The position numbers and the translations under genes are program-made. From contig BFEA01000214.1 of the NCBI GenBank assembly GCA_003427395.1, positions 1,247,974 to 1,281,164 of the forward strand: a DNA stretch of 33,191 bases, in the 5' to 3' direction. The notes under the pieces were generated by a model. That model saw nothing but the letters and a program-made list of their open reading frames with translations, ran no database searches and was not told the origin of the DNA. Below are positions 10,232-18,669 of this stretch, piece after piece; position 1 is the first letter of the stretch; each line of letters begins with the position of its first letter. This DNA is from Chara braunii (lineage: Eukaryota; Streptophyta; Charophyceae; Charales; Characeae).

Positions 10232-10375
10232 AGAAAATTAGCGCGCAACGCTCTCACTCCAACAGCAGCATTTCTTATTGCCTCACTAATATCATGCCCC
10301 TCTGTGTTGAAAAAAGCGCAATCAGCAGCGATGCTTATTGCAGCAAAGCTGGAATAAGCTTACGATTGTCCTTTG

Positions 10376-10560
10376 TACTCACATTACAACAGCATCTCTG
10401 CTTATCGCAGCGTACACAACAGCAGCGCCACTTATCGATCATCCCAGCCTTGTACTCTCATTACAACCGTAGCGCTGCTTATCGCAACCCACGCAACACC
10501 AACGATCATCCAAGCCTTATACTCATGTTACCTCAGCAGCGCTGCTTATCCCAGCCTACT
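10376..10560. repeat. Degenerate repeat with CTGCTTATC core
   Basis: Units containing GCTTATCGCA or CTTATC, then CATCC(C/A)AGCCTT and TACTC(A/T)C.TTAC, recur about every 60 bp. Two units contain the palindrome AGCGCTGCT. The repeat adjoins the CCCTCCAC array; 10232-10375 holds related but more diverged sequence. Confidence 0.7.
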
Positions 10561-10620
10561 CACCCTTACCCACTTGGTACCGCCTTGCTTCTCACTCCAA
10601 AAGTAACGCTGCCTACTCTC

Positions 10621-11340
10621 CGTCTCCCGTTTGAACGATGAATGGGAACCAACCCGTCGATGAAGTCAATGTGATCACGTAATTTCCCCCTACGGCCGAT
10701 GGATAGGATCGTGTCCCCCCTTCGCCCTTCGGACATATGGAACCAATCCTTCGATTGTGATCTCGTATTTTCCCCTTCGGACGTATGGATATGCTCTAGC
10801 TCAAGAGTATGTAGTCCAGACCGATGAGTATCTTCGAGATGTTCGCCTCCCTGCGCAACTAACGCCCTTTAAAACATCTTCCGCATACGTTCCCCCAAAG
10901 ATAGATAAGATGAAACTTGTGATTCTCACATCACTAGCGTCTTACCTTCTTTTGGCTCTTCCCTCCCCAAAAGGAAAGGACAGCACTGTCGATACCATGT
11001 GCCTGTCATGGCTATCGACAATGGACAACCCAAGGAAGATGTTATTCTTTCTCCCAAGAATCACAGAGTGTTCTTCCACCCAAAGACGCGCGTCTCAATA
11101 CATGTGACGCGTCAGCAATCTCGTCGTGTCCGCTTAGCCACTCTGCTTCTAGTCCAGGCATTCCTACTCACGACTTTGACTCCCCTCGCTACGCATTGAC
11201 GCGCGACTCACCGCGTGGGCATGCGAAAGAGCATACGCACATGCTTAGGAATTGCGCTCGATCACGAGGCCTCCTGTGTTGTACCGGAGCTTGTTCAATG
11301 TGTTGTAAATGAGAATCTGGATCGTTACAATGTAGCTCGC
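10621..11340. other. No recognised gene
   Basis: A 116-codon plus frame at 10757-11107 exists but shows no known domain, and overlapping frames are similarly open. TTCGGACRTATGGA recurs at 10728-10741 and 10776-10789. Bases 11109-11250 resemble the CCCTCCAC minisatellite. I would not call a gene here. Confidence 0.4.
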
Positions 11341-11399
11341 CCGCGACTGTGCATGGCAGGGAGGCCTGCCTCAGAGGTTAAACTGCACCCCTTTCGTTT

Positions 11400-12169
11400 G
11401 AGTTGGACGGTGAAGACGGCTCAGGGCACGACCAACTTACAGCTGTCTCAGTATTCCCCCAGGTGGGGGGTGCGGATTCTCAGACAATACCCAACCGCAC
11501 ACCCTTTGACGTAGTGAGGAAGGCCAGGGCCAACCAGGCCTTGAAGAACTATGCGGAAGAAGACTACGTGGCTCATTGGCAGCTTCTGCAGAAGCTTCCC
11601 TTGCAGCGCCAGGCCAGCCTGTTATGGACCCAATCTCATACAGTGGTTCCTTCTGCAGCCTTCTTGGCAGGTAGAGGTATGGAAGTCCCGTTGAGCTGCT
11701 CCCGGTGCAAGTGGGCGTGGGAAACTACCGGCCACCTATGGTTGGACTGCCCCTTTTCTAAACGGATTTGGTCCTGGTGGTGCAACCACTGGGCGAAACT
11801 CAAGCTCTCAAATATAGATTGGTCTGATACATTTTGGATGGTATCCACGCCAGCTCTGCAAAGGTAGGGGCTGCTGACATCTACCTGGCTCAAGTCTGCA
11901 GAGCAGTGCTAATGCTGGTAATTTGGGAGGAAAGGAACAGCCATGTCTTTCGACAAGAGCGGATTCCTGATGAAGCCTTGAAAGCTCGTATCGAGGCCCA
12001 ACTCAGACAATGCGTATGGGCAGACTGGTACAGGAAAGCGAAAGCTGGCTCTTCTCAGGCTGGTTTGAAGTGGTTCTGGAAAACATGGGGTCATAAGGGA
12101 AGGCTGGTTATCCAGGATGAGAAAGGGCATCCCAAAATCACCACTTGGTTGTCCCCAGGGCCGTTGTAG
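11400..12169 (+). pseudogene. LINE C ORF2 C-terminus with zf-RVT domain
   Basis: The frame starts in LSWTVKTAQGTTNLQLSQY, aligned with IGWHVTPQGKRVTV of LINE FG. A frameshift near 11510 moves it to VRKARANQALKNYAEED and on through PLQRQASLLWTQSHT. The zinc motif CSRCKWAWETTGHLWLDC (C-X2-C-X8-H-X4-C) precedes IWSWWCNHW. A second frameshift near 11860 leads to VCRAVLMLVIWEERNSHVF and WKTWGHKGRL, ending near 12169. At least two frameshifts make it a pseudogene. Confidence 0.85.
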
Positions 12170-12193
12170 GCCCATTACACCAATGGTGTTTAA

Positions 12194-12202
12194 GTCACTT
12201 GT

Positions 12203-12254
<52 letters not shown>

Positions 12255-12263
12255 TCACTTGTG
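12194..12263 (-). mobile_element. T50 tract bracketed by a 10-bp target duplication
   Basis: GTCACTTGTG (12194-12203) is followed by 50 T (12204-12253) and then GTCACTTGTG again (12254-12263). The direct repeat with only oligo(T) between has the form of a minus-strand retroposition event that copied only the poly(A) tail. It lies in the 3' UTR of LINE C and is younger than it. An assembly collapse inside the homopolymer could also have removed an element body. Confidence 0.75.
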
Positions 12264-12523
12264 GTTTCTAAGACTGGGTTGACAGGTAGACTGCCTTTCT
12301 ACCGGTGTCAGGTTCGGTAGTGTTTCAAGTGCTGTTTCTGTAACATCTTTAAACGCAAGCTGGGTAAGCCTCCCAGATAGGTTAGGCGCTCTTTGAAGAT
12401 CAAACTATTCTTTGGCTGAAGGAATTGTGTAGTTATATCCTTTCAGTTCGGCCACCTTTATTGAGCTTCAAGTTTAGTTTTTTGAGAAGTATATTTCCAG
12501 TGGGAATTGAGGGGTTCTGGGAC

Positions 12524-12542
12524 GCTGGACCCGGTTTCCAGC
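12524..12542 (+). ncRNA. LINE C 3'-tail hairpin
   Basis: GCTGGA-CCCGGTT-TCCAGC forms a perfect 6-bp stem with a 7-nt loop directly after GGGAC. The same structure with paired substitutions occurs in other tails in the window. It is a structural element of the element RNA, not a separate gene. Confidence 0.7.
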
Positions 12543-12736
12543 AAGTTTCTTGGTGACTCCGGGTTGAATTGTGAGGTCCCCAGCCTCAGCCACTCGCGTT
12601 GTTGAATATAAAGTGACAACTTCTCAAAAAAAAAACAAAAAAACAATGGTTCATGGGTGGGCCATTCAGCCACATGGGCTTGGCTTCTCTGCCTTCCTTG
12701 GTCCTCCTGACTGGTCCTTCCGCTTGTCCTCACTGT

Positions 12737-12814
12737 CCGCCCTGGTCTAGGCAACCCTCGCCTGGTCTGCACTGTCCGCCCTGGTCTAGGAAACCCTCGC
12801 CTGGTCTGCACTCG
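12737..12814. repeat. 39-bp tandem repeat, two copies
   Basis: GTCCGCCCTGGTCTAGG starts at 12737 and 12776. Units differ at one base and each ends in CCTGGTCTGCACT. It belongs to a CCTGGTCT-rich repeat also seen at 18832-19014 and 19580-19630. Confidence 0.85.
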
Positions 12815-13263
12815 AGGCCTGGATGATCGGGCCTGGTCTGTCTCTGAGCTTGTCATTATCTTTTCTTTTTTCTTTTTTTTTCCTTTTTTTTTTTTTTTTC
12901 CTTTTTTTTTTCGAGCTTGTCGTTTTCCTTCAAGTGATAGGTTTTTTTTTTTGGTAGGGTAGGGTAGATTGTGAGCATCTTTGTCCTTGCTCTTCCTGGC
13001 AGCATCCTGCGCATTCACACCAGGACTTTTCCTACTGAGCTCTGGACGTGATTGCGGCGAGATTCGCCCACGTCTGGGTGTAATTGCAGCCAGATACATT
13101 CAGAAAAGTCGCCTGGTCTGCTCTAGAGGCCCGGATGATCCGGCCTGATCTGTCTGTGGGCTTGTCGTTATCCTTAAAGTGATAAAGCTTTTTTTTCTTT
13201 TTCTTTTTTAACTGGTAGGATATGGTAGATTGTCAGCATCCTTTGTCCTTCCTCTTCCTGGTA
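12800..13263. repeat. Direct repeat of about 150 bp (12800-13002 and 13112-13263)
   Basis: Both copies run CCTGGTCTG, GGATGATC, GGCCTG, then CTTGTCGTTATCC-like sequence, GTGATA, a T tract, GGTAGATTGT.AGCATC and CTCTTCCTGG. The first copy is longer because a pyrimidine tract interrupts it at about 12855-12912. The 110 bp between the copies (13003-13111) are unassigned. Confidence 0.75.
12846..12921. repeat. Pyrimidine tract bracketed by GAGCTTGTC
   Basis: GAGCTTGTC (12846-12854) recurs at 12913-12921 with about 58 bp of T and C between. The sister copy at 13112-13263 has one site and no tract there, which is the empty site. It may be another tail-only insertion, with interrupting C from decay. 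Confidence 0.55.
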
Positions 13264-13299
13264 GAATTCTTCATCGGGGAGGCAGAGGGATTTCTCTTA

Positions 13300-14010
13300 G
13301 ACCCCCTCCAACTTGGTTGGGAGTGGAAGGCCCAAGGCTCCCACACAGAAACTCCGACGCCCCTGTGGTTCTACAAAACGAAAGTTGGGTTTAAGAGCCT
13401 CCAACAGGACACAACGCTTACCCCAAAGGCTCTGGCTTCGTCTCGATTGGAGAAGGAGATGGGCCCATCGGTGACTCAGCCTGACTGAATATCACAATGG
13501 AAGACACTGCAACGCATTCCTTCGCAGAAGGATGCCAGCCTAATGTGGATGCAATGGCTGAGGGTGGTTCTGTCTGCACTATGGTTATCATCTAGAGGGA
13601 TGGATATATAGATTACGTGGAAGAGATGTGACTGCGGATGGGAGTCCAACTCCCACCTCTGGGCTCAGTGCCCACTGGGGGATGAAGTATGGATGTGGTG
13701 GGCCCAGCACTGGACGAACATGGTGGGTAATGATTGTCCGTGGTCAGACGATTGGATCCATCAGGGCTTGCTCCCTTCCCCTTCATTCAAATATTTTGAA
13801 GGTTGGGGATACGTGACATTGGTCTGCAGAGGAGTAATTATGCGTGTAATATGGCAGGCCAGAAACGCGATGGTTTTCAAGGGCGAGAAAACGTCTGTCG
13901 TTCAGCCGCAACAACAAACTGCTCATTATCACAGATTGGAGAAGATCCAGAGGAAGACAAGGCCAAGGCCGACCTTGGTTCCTCCTCAAGACATGGGCGG
14001 TACGTAATCC
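13300..14010 (+). pseudogene. LINE D ORF2 C-terminus with zf-RVT domain
   Basis: PLQLGWEWKAQGSHTETPTP matches LINE FG LPLGLQDL through VTPQGK. A TGA at about 13486 is followed in the same register by LQRIPSQKDASLMWMQWL, parallel to AMPSQKLASIAWLQTYL of FG. The zinc motif CDCGWESNSHLWAQC is present with C-X2-C cut to C-X-C, so a coordinating position is probably damaged. VWMWWAQHWTN and the VCRGVIMRVIWQARNAMVF helix follow. Several stops and shifts are present. Confidence 0.8.
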
Positions 14011-14220
14011 GTTAGCATCAACCACGGTGGAGGGCAAATTGATCATCCCTCTGTGGTCAAGATAAGACTGAAGGAGGCAAGGGTACTCCTCCTCAGGGCT
14101 GAGAGGGTGAGTTGGTTAATCGGTTGTTTTAAGTCAGCCCTTCAGCTAGATAAAGGTGAACCATTTTTTGGAGCTATCAAGTTGAAGTTTTTTGGAAAGC
14201 AGGTTTGCTAGGAAAGGGAC

Positions 14221-14239
14221 TCTGGACCCGGTTTCCAGA
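14221..14239 (+). ncRNA. LINE D 3'-tail hairpin
   Basis: TCTGGA-CCCGGTT-TCCAGA follows GGGAC. Compared with LINE C, the outermost pair is T-A instead of G-C: both sides changed and the stem is kept. Confidence 0.7.
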
Positions 14240-14423
14240 CTTTGCAAGAAATAGGGAAGTCAGTCGGTCGCGAGCCCTGGCGCGTAAGCTAAACTGGCTG
14301 AGGCTGCCAGGATAACTCCGGGTTGAATTGTGAGGTCCCCGGCCTCTTTCCTATGATTGTTGTGTAATAAAATTTCCAAGCTTTCCAGAAAAAAAAGAAA
14401 AAAAAAAAAGAAAAAAGATTTCT

Positions 14424-14807
14424 TGTCCGAGTGCGGCTGGGATGTTCCTGGGGCGAGGTCCCACTAGCAAAGAGGATTGGATTGAACACCTGAATCTGGA
14501 CTGGTTTGTGGGAAGGTGCAGAATGTCGAGATTGAACTGCTTTTCCGCATCTCTGCTCAAAACACGTCCAGAATCAGGATATTTATCCAACCCTCTTTGC
14601 CAGTGGGACCTCACCGCGTACAGGCCCGAATGATGAGCCTTGGGCTGTTCCTGGTCTGTCGTTCAACTTGCCGTTACTCTTGTCTGGCTGCGATGTGACC
14701 CGCCGGCCTGGGAAAACTCTACTCCTTTTTCTTTTCTTTTTTTTTTCTTTTTTTTTTTTTAACTGCGCTATATTCTTCTCTCAAACCTGTCATCATCGCC
14801 CTTACTC
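14424..14807. other. Unassigned sequence with pyrimidine tract
   Basis: No LINE domain is recognised. Bases 14655-14690 (GTTCCTGGTCTGTCGTTCAA then GCCGTTACTC) faintly resemble the CCTGGTCT repeat at 12800, and a T/C tract follows at 14720-14760, as in that repeat. Short frames here carry no recognised motif. Confidence 0.45.
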
Positions 14808-14869
14808 TTTTTTTTTTTTTTTCAAAGCAATCTTTTTATTTTACAGCCGGGAAACGGGCCCGGCGTCCC
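14808..14869 (-). mobile_element. 3' tail of a minus-strand retroposon
   Basis: T15 (14808-14822) is the complement of a poly(A) tail. Reading the minus strand, GGGAC (14869-14865) is followed by hairpin GCCGGG-CCCGTTT-CCCGGC (14864-14846) and then CTGTAAAATAAAAAG before the tail, with an AATAAA-like motif. The element body continues above 14870, but its 5' limit, coding content and target duplication are not clear. Confidence 0.65.
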
Positions 14870-15195
14870 ACACATATGAGCGAGCGGCTCCTGTTTATGA
14901 GCGAGGCGTCACCGGCCAAGCCCATATCTGGAGTCGCAAAGTTCCAAAAGAGAACAAAGAAGGGAAGAGGAGAAGTATCTACTCCCTATCTATTCATTAA
15001 TCAGACAAAAATTAAGCAGTATTCAAAAGTCCTAAATCACAAAAGCTTCAAATTCTTCTATTTACAGCGGGAGGTCACAGAGCGACCAGAGCACAAAACT
15101 ATTATGCAAGTTGAACCGCAGTACAGAAAGGTAAACCTATCCAAAATTCCCCGTGGTGTGTATGGTGGAGTTTTTATTATTATTTTTTTAATAGT
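14870..15195. other. Unassigned sequence upstream of the 14808 tail
   Basis: It is probably the body of the minus-strand retroposon whose tail is at 14808, and the target into which LINE E inserted. TATGAGCGAG occurs twice (14875-14884 and 14896-14905). No protein domain is seen. Confidence 0.4.
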
Positions 15196-15209
15196 GGTTT
15201 TGAACTTTT
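15196..15209. repeat. Left target-site duplication of LINE E
   Basis: GGTTTTGAACTTTT occurs here and at 18818-18831. The last T bases merge with the T tract, so the true length is 10 to 14 bp. Confidence 0.85.
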
Positions 15210-15582
15210 TTTTTTTTTTTTTTTTTTGGGGGAAAAAGTAGAGTATTTCCATTATCAATGTCAAAAACATTGAGGCCGGGAATCCTCACAAACAACCCGG
15301 AAGTTCTTGAAGACTGAGTCACTGTCCCAGCTTCCTACTGTAATTCACGATTCTGTGAGACTGCATGACCTTCCTTGTCGTTTCCTTGGTCATTTCGAGC
15401 CCTCTGCTCTTCCTTCGTGTCACTGAAAGCCAACTGCTATTACTCTGGTCTAAGACGACCTCTAGGTGGAGACTTGAGCTCCCTGCAAAGCCGACACTCC
15501 CTCCACCAAGCACCCAGGTACTTAGCCACCATCCAGCCAACTGCCAACCTACACGCGGTTGAGATACCGAGTGTCCTGGTAC

Positions 15583-16049
15583 TTAACCCTGTTCTATCTT
15601 CAACCAATCACAAAATTCCAACTTTCCTTCTGAGTCAACGCTTACTAGCCATTTCGAGGCTCTCCCCTGGCCCCATGTTCTCTGAGACCATCTGATGCCC
15701 CTCATACTACTACCAGATCCCTTACATTTCCTATTCCAGTCCGCATTTATGTACTGTCTGACCCGGTTCCGAATTTTTGCCTTTGTCTCATTGTCTGCTG
15801 TTCCTTTCCCTTCAAACACTGCCCTGTTCCTAATTTCCCAAATAACTGAGCAAATAATCGCTCTGCAAGCTTGGGTGACATAGCCACATCCTTCTGTGAC
15901 CTCTTGTGTGTCCATGGTAAAACCCAGCAACACCCACTCCCTATCCCAGCTCCAATCCCAGATCGCAAAGTCCTTCCAGTGGGATTCCCACCACTTCCAT
16001 ATTCTCTGGGAAGCTGGACAATCCCACCACACGTGTGATGTAGATTCAA
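15583..16049 (-). pseudogene. LINE E ORF2 C-terminus (end of zf-RVT)
   Basis: The frame 16032-15583 encodes WWDCPASQRIWKWWESHW, the last zf-RVT Cys and the Trp-rich segment, then AIICSVIWEIRNRAVF and WSQRTWGQGRASKWLVSV, ending DWLKIEQG. The first half of the zinc motif (LTCSR) is in the 16319-16059 frame, so a frameshift lies inside the zinc domain near 16050. It parallels FG, C and D. Confidence 0.8.
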
Positions 16050-16058
16050 ATGGCCAGG

Positions 16059-16319
16059 TTACCTTGAACAGGTTAGGCGAATCTGCAGTCCTTTAGTCGC
16101 CAGCCATACTGCCGAGGGGGTGGCCTGGAGAGATAGGAGCCATAGTAATCCCGCATGCTTCTGAGATGGTAGGATTTTCAGCTGGTTCCATAAACGAGGC
16201 ATGCCTCGGGCCACTTTTTCCCTTGACTCTGGCAAGACTCTCTCCCATCGGTCCGCTGCCACAGATAAAGGTATTCTCGCCGTTAATAACACATCTGATG
16301 TCTCGTGCAGTTTATCCAA
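16059..16319 (-). pseudogene. LINE E ORF2 segment before zf-RVT, frame-shifted
   Basis: The 86-codon frame (PRLWNQLKILPSQKHAGLLW) matches the LMAMPSQKLASIAWLQ segment of LINE FG and ends LQIRLTCSR at the start of the zinc motif. It is out of frame with the RT frame that ends near 16350, so at least one indel lies between 16320 and 16380. Confidence 0.75.
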
Positions 16320-16349
16320 CGGCAGAGTGCCACCTCCTCTGGCCAGCCC

Positions 16350-18569
16350 TCACCACCCCCATGCTGCTGGGTCCAATCGTCTGCTGTGCAACGGTTGTGC
16401 TAAAATGAGAGATGCACCATACCTCTCTTCACTAATGTAACGTTCCTCCACTCTGATTTGTGCCAGAGGGGCACCGAGGGGTGGCTGTTCATTCGCCTCT
16501 GTCATCTTCAACTGAGAGGTATATTGTTGCCTTTCCCATTCTTGAAACGTTCTGGGTCCTTGTAAAGAATATTCTTGAAGTTTCCAGCATGAGAAGGAGA
16601 TACCTTGTTCCTTCAGCATGTACCAGGTTCCTGGCGGGTCCAGGCTGTCAGGTTCCAGAATGGTCTTCCAACTTTCAGGAATTGCCTTAATGAAGGCCTG
16701 GGCCTTCTCTTCCACCCTGTGCAGGCCTGTCGACTTCCTCCTCAGCACATCTAATAGCGACCATTGCCCCAGCATATCCTCCCACAGATCCCTAATACGA
16801 AGCACTCCCCTTCTGATCCAGGTATCCCCAAAAGACCCTGGTTCTCTGTTGGCTTTGAACGTATTACCTGCTTCATTCAAGACCTTCGGATTATCGAAAA
16901 GCGGTTGAGCCAATACCTCTGCCTTGGTGACCGGTTCTGCCCAAGTATTGGGCTTCACCTTCTTCCAAGCATGGGCGATACCTGCCCAGAACGGGGATTG
17001 AATCCTACGATTTAAAAACGAGTCCAGCTGTAGGCATAACCAAGTGTCCTCAGGACGTGTCAGATCCCATTCTGTGGAGAGGATGTGCTCCGCTAATTGG
17101 ACCCAGTGGTCTGTACCATCACTGTTGGCTGCACGAACTATCCAATTAGCTAACAGTAAACAGTTTTTCCTGGCTGGATCACACACTCCCAACCCCCCCT
17201 CTTCTCTCCACTGCACTATCAGTTCCCAGGCTACCTTCGAAACAAAACCATCGTCCAACCCTGCCTTTGGTTTCCAAATGAACCTTGCCATCAACCTGCA
17301 TATTAAAGCTATCAAAGATCTGCTCAACAGCCTGACTGAGCCTACAAACCACAGCAACGAATACAGAGCTGAGTTTACCACGATCACTCGGCCGAAGATG
17401 GAAAGGTGAGGTGCCGACCCCCATAGCTTCAGTCTGCCCACCACTCTGTTTTGAAGGATTTCCTCCTGTGCAGCTTGACAAACCTCCATCGCTACCATAA
17501 CACCCAAAAAACGCTCAGCTTCACCTTTCTTCACCCGTTTCATGCCCCAGTCCACTTCCAAAGCTTGAGATTGGGGGAGAAAACATACCGATTTCTCCCA
17601 GTTTACAGCTGCTTCTGAAAACCTGCAATATTCCTCCAACAGTTGCTTTAGGGCCTCCAATGCCGACTCTGAGTTCTCGCACACCGCAAACAAGTCATCT
17701 GTGAGCGCTTTCACTTTGCAATCAGATCCATGAAGCGCAAGACCGCATATTTCCGGCCTATGCCTAATATTGCACAATATGACCTCTAGCTGCAGCACGA
17801 AGATCAGAGGGGCCAATGGGCAACCCTGCCGTAGCGACCGGGAAAGGGGGAACGAGTCAGACAGGAACCCATTTACCATGACTGCGGCCGTCGAATGCGT
17901 ATACAAGGCCGTGACCCATCTACAAAAACATTCCCCAAAACCCATCCGACGTAGCGTCGTAAGAATGAACCCCCAGTTAACCCGGTCATAAGCTTTCTCC
18001 AAGTCTAACAGCAAGACCGAAATCGGGCAGTCCTCTTTCTCTACGATCTCTACTAGCATCTGTATTGCAGTCGCTATATTGTCAAAGATAGACCGACCCT
18101 GTACAAATGCCGCCTGATCCTTACCCACAAGATTTGGCAGGTATTTGGCTAACCTCCTAGCCAACGTCTTCGCTAGCAGCTTGTATGAAACGTTCAGTTT
18201 GGAAATCGGCCTCCAATTCCGGATTTCATCCAGGTTTTCTTTTTCAAACAGCAACGTTATGACCCCATGTCTCATACTGATGGAGAGGTCTGAGCCCGAC
18301 AAAACCTTATTATATATCTCCCTCAGTATTCCACTGATTTCTGGCCAAAATTGGTCATAAAATTCTACTGTCATTCCGCCTGAGCCCGGTGTTTTACCCC
18401 TAGCCATTGATTTCATGGCGTGATATAACTCTGTGTCCTCTATAGGGCGGTCTAGGTCTAACCAACCGTGCTCAGGAAGGCGGGCATCCAGAACTTCCCA
18501 CAAATCTGTCACCCCCCTGCATGTATCTGGACTCTGGCGGAGTCCAAAAACATCGAGGGGGTAGGGCAT
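16350..18569 (-). CDS. LINE E reverse transcriptase, long open frame
   Basis: This 739-codon frame is the longest in the window. Fingers: GKTPGSGGMTVEFYDQFW (about 58-75) and IRNWRPISKLNVSYKLLAK (116-134). Motif A is LLLDLEKAYDRV (186-197, Asp189), motif B RQGCPLAPLIF (247-257), motif C LTDDLFAV (289-296, Asp291 and Asp292; LTDD replaces the common YADD or FADD). VNWEKS (322-327), the thumb and the connection follow. All three catalytic Asp are present. The first 19 or so codons (MPYPLDVFGLRQSPDTC) derive from the foldback remnant; LINE homology starts at TDLWEVL. EN is missing and the C-terminus is frame-shifted, so it is unlikely to work in cis. Confidence 0.88.
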   Translation of the reverse strand: MPYPLDVFGLRQSPDTCRGVTDLWEVLDARLPEHGWLDLDRPIEDTELYHAMKSMARGKTPGSGGMTVEFYDQFWPEISGILREIYNKVLSGSDLSISMRHGVITLLFEKENLDEIRNWRPISKLNVSYKLLAKTLARRLAKYLPNLVGKDQAAFVQGRSIFDNIATAIQMLVEIVEKEDCPISVLLLDLEKAYDRVNWGFILTTLRRMGFGECFCRWVTALYTHSTAAVMVNGFLSDSFPLSRSLRQGCPLAPLIFVLQLEVILCNIRHRPEICGLALHGSDCKVKALTDDLFAVCENSESALEALKQLLEEYCRFSEAAVNWEKSVCFLPQSQALEVDWGMKRVKKGEAERFLGVMVAMEVCQAAQEEILQNRVVGRLKLWGSAPHLSIFGRVIVVNSALYSLLWFVGSVRLLSRSLIALICRLMARFIWKPKAGLDDGFVSKVAWELIVQWREEGGLGVCDPARKNCLLLANWIVRAANSDGTDHWVQLAEHILSTEWDLTRPEDTWLCLQLDSFLNRRIQSPFWAGIAHAWKKVKPNTWAEPVTKAEVLAQPLFDNPKVLNEAGNTFKANREPGSFGDTWIRRGVLRIRDLWEDMLGQWSLLDVLRRKSTGLHRVEEKAQAFIKAIPESWKTILEPDSLDPPGTWYMLKEQGISFSCWKLQEYSLQGPRTFQEWERQQYTSQLKMTEANEQPPLGAPLAQIRVEERYISEERYGASLILAQPLHSRRLDPAAWGW

Positions 18570-18668
18570 TTTCAGAACGCCCTACCCAAAATTTCATCAA
18601 ATTTTGGCTGCAGAGTGGACTTTCAATTTCGTACAAAAAATAAAAAATGTCCGTTTTGACGAAATCGC
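18509..18668. mobile_element. Remnant of a foldback element inside LINE E
   Basis: From GTGGACTTTCAATTTCGT to TTTTGACGAAAT (18625-18666) it matches the right arm of the foldback at 23423-23734. The inner part (CCCCCTGCATGTATCTGGAC, then GGGCATTTTCAGAACGCC) matches its centre. The left outer arm is missing. It contains small hairpins GGACTC-TGGCG-GAGTCC and GGGTAGGGC...GCCCTACCC. It lies between the LINE E 5' UTR and its RT frame. Confidence 0.7.
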
Positions 18669-18669
18669 T

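Larger units (their letters stand above)
11340..12643 (+). mobile_element. LINE C: 5'-truncated LINE 3' end
   Basis: This plus-strand fragment has only the C-terminus of ORF2 and the 3' UTR, ending in an A-rich tail (12626-12643, A10 C A7). The 3' UTR (12170-12625) contains GGGAC at 12519-12523, tail hairpin GCTGGA-CCCGGTT-TCCAGC (12524-12542), and the second conserved block with TGAGG...CCTCA at about 12571-12587. It is interrupted by a pure T50 insertion. The 5' border is approximate: LINE homology starts between 11330 and 11400. Closest relatives in the window are D, E and FG. Confidence 0.82.
13296..14416 (+). mobile_element. LINE D: 5'-truncated LINE 3' end
   Basis: The element begins abruptly with the C-terminal part of ORF2 and ends in an A-rich tail (14389-14416). 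GATTTCT occurs just before it (13289-13295) and right after the tail (14417-14423), a plausible 7-bp target duplication. The 3' UTR (about 14020-14388) has GGGAC (14216-14220), hairpin TCTGGA-CCCGGTT-TCCAGA (14221-14239), and the second block CTCCGGGTTGAATTGTGAGG ending GGCCTC (about 14314-14346), nearly identical to LINE C. An AATAAAA poly(A)-signal-like motif lies at 14366-14372. Confidence 0.82.

Noticed and set aside
10757-11107. 116-codon plus frame as a host gene
   Set aside because: No recognised domain, several overlapping open frames and minisatellite surroundings.
9838-11250. Repeat array as CRISPR
   Set aside because: Units are long and degenerate, spacers are not unique, and the genome context is eukaryotic.
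11327-11332. ACAATG as the left target duplication of LINE C
   Set aside because: Only 6 bp, and partly confounded with the A-rich tail; not distinguishable from chance.
15058-15270. Minus frame with a Lys-rich run
   Set aside because: The Lys run is the LINE E poly(A) tail read as codons.
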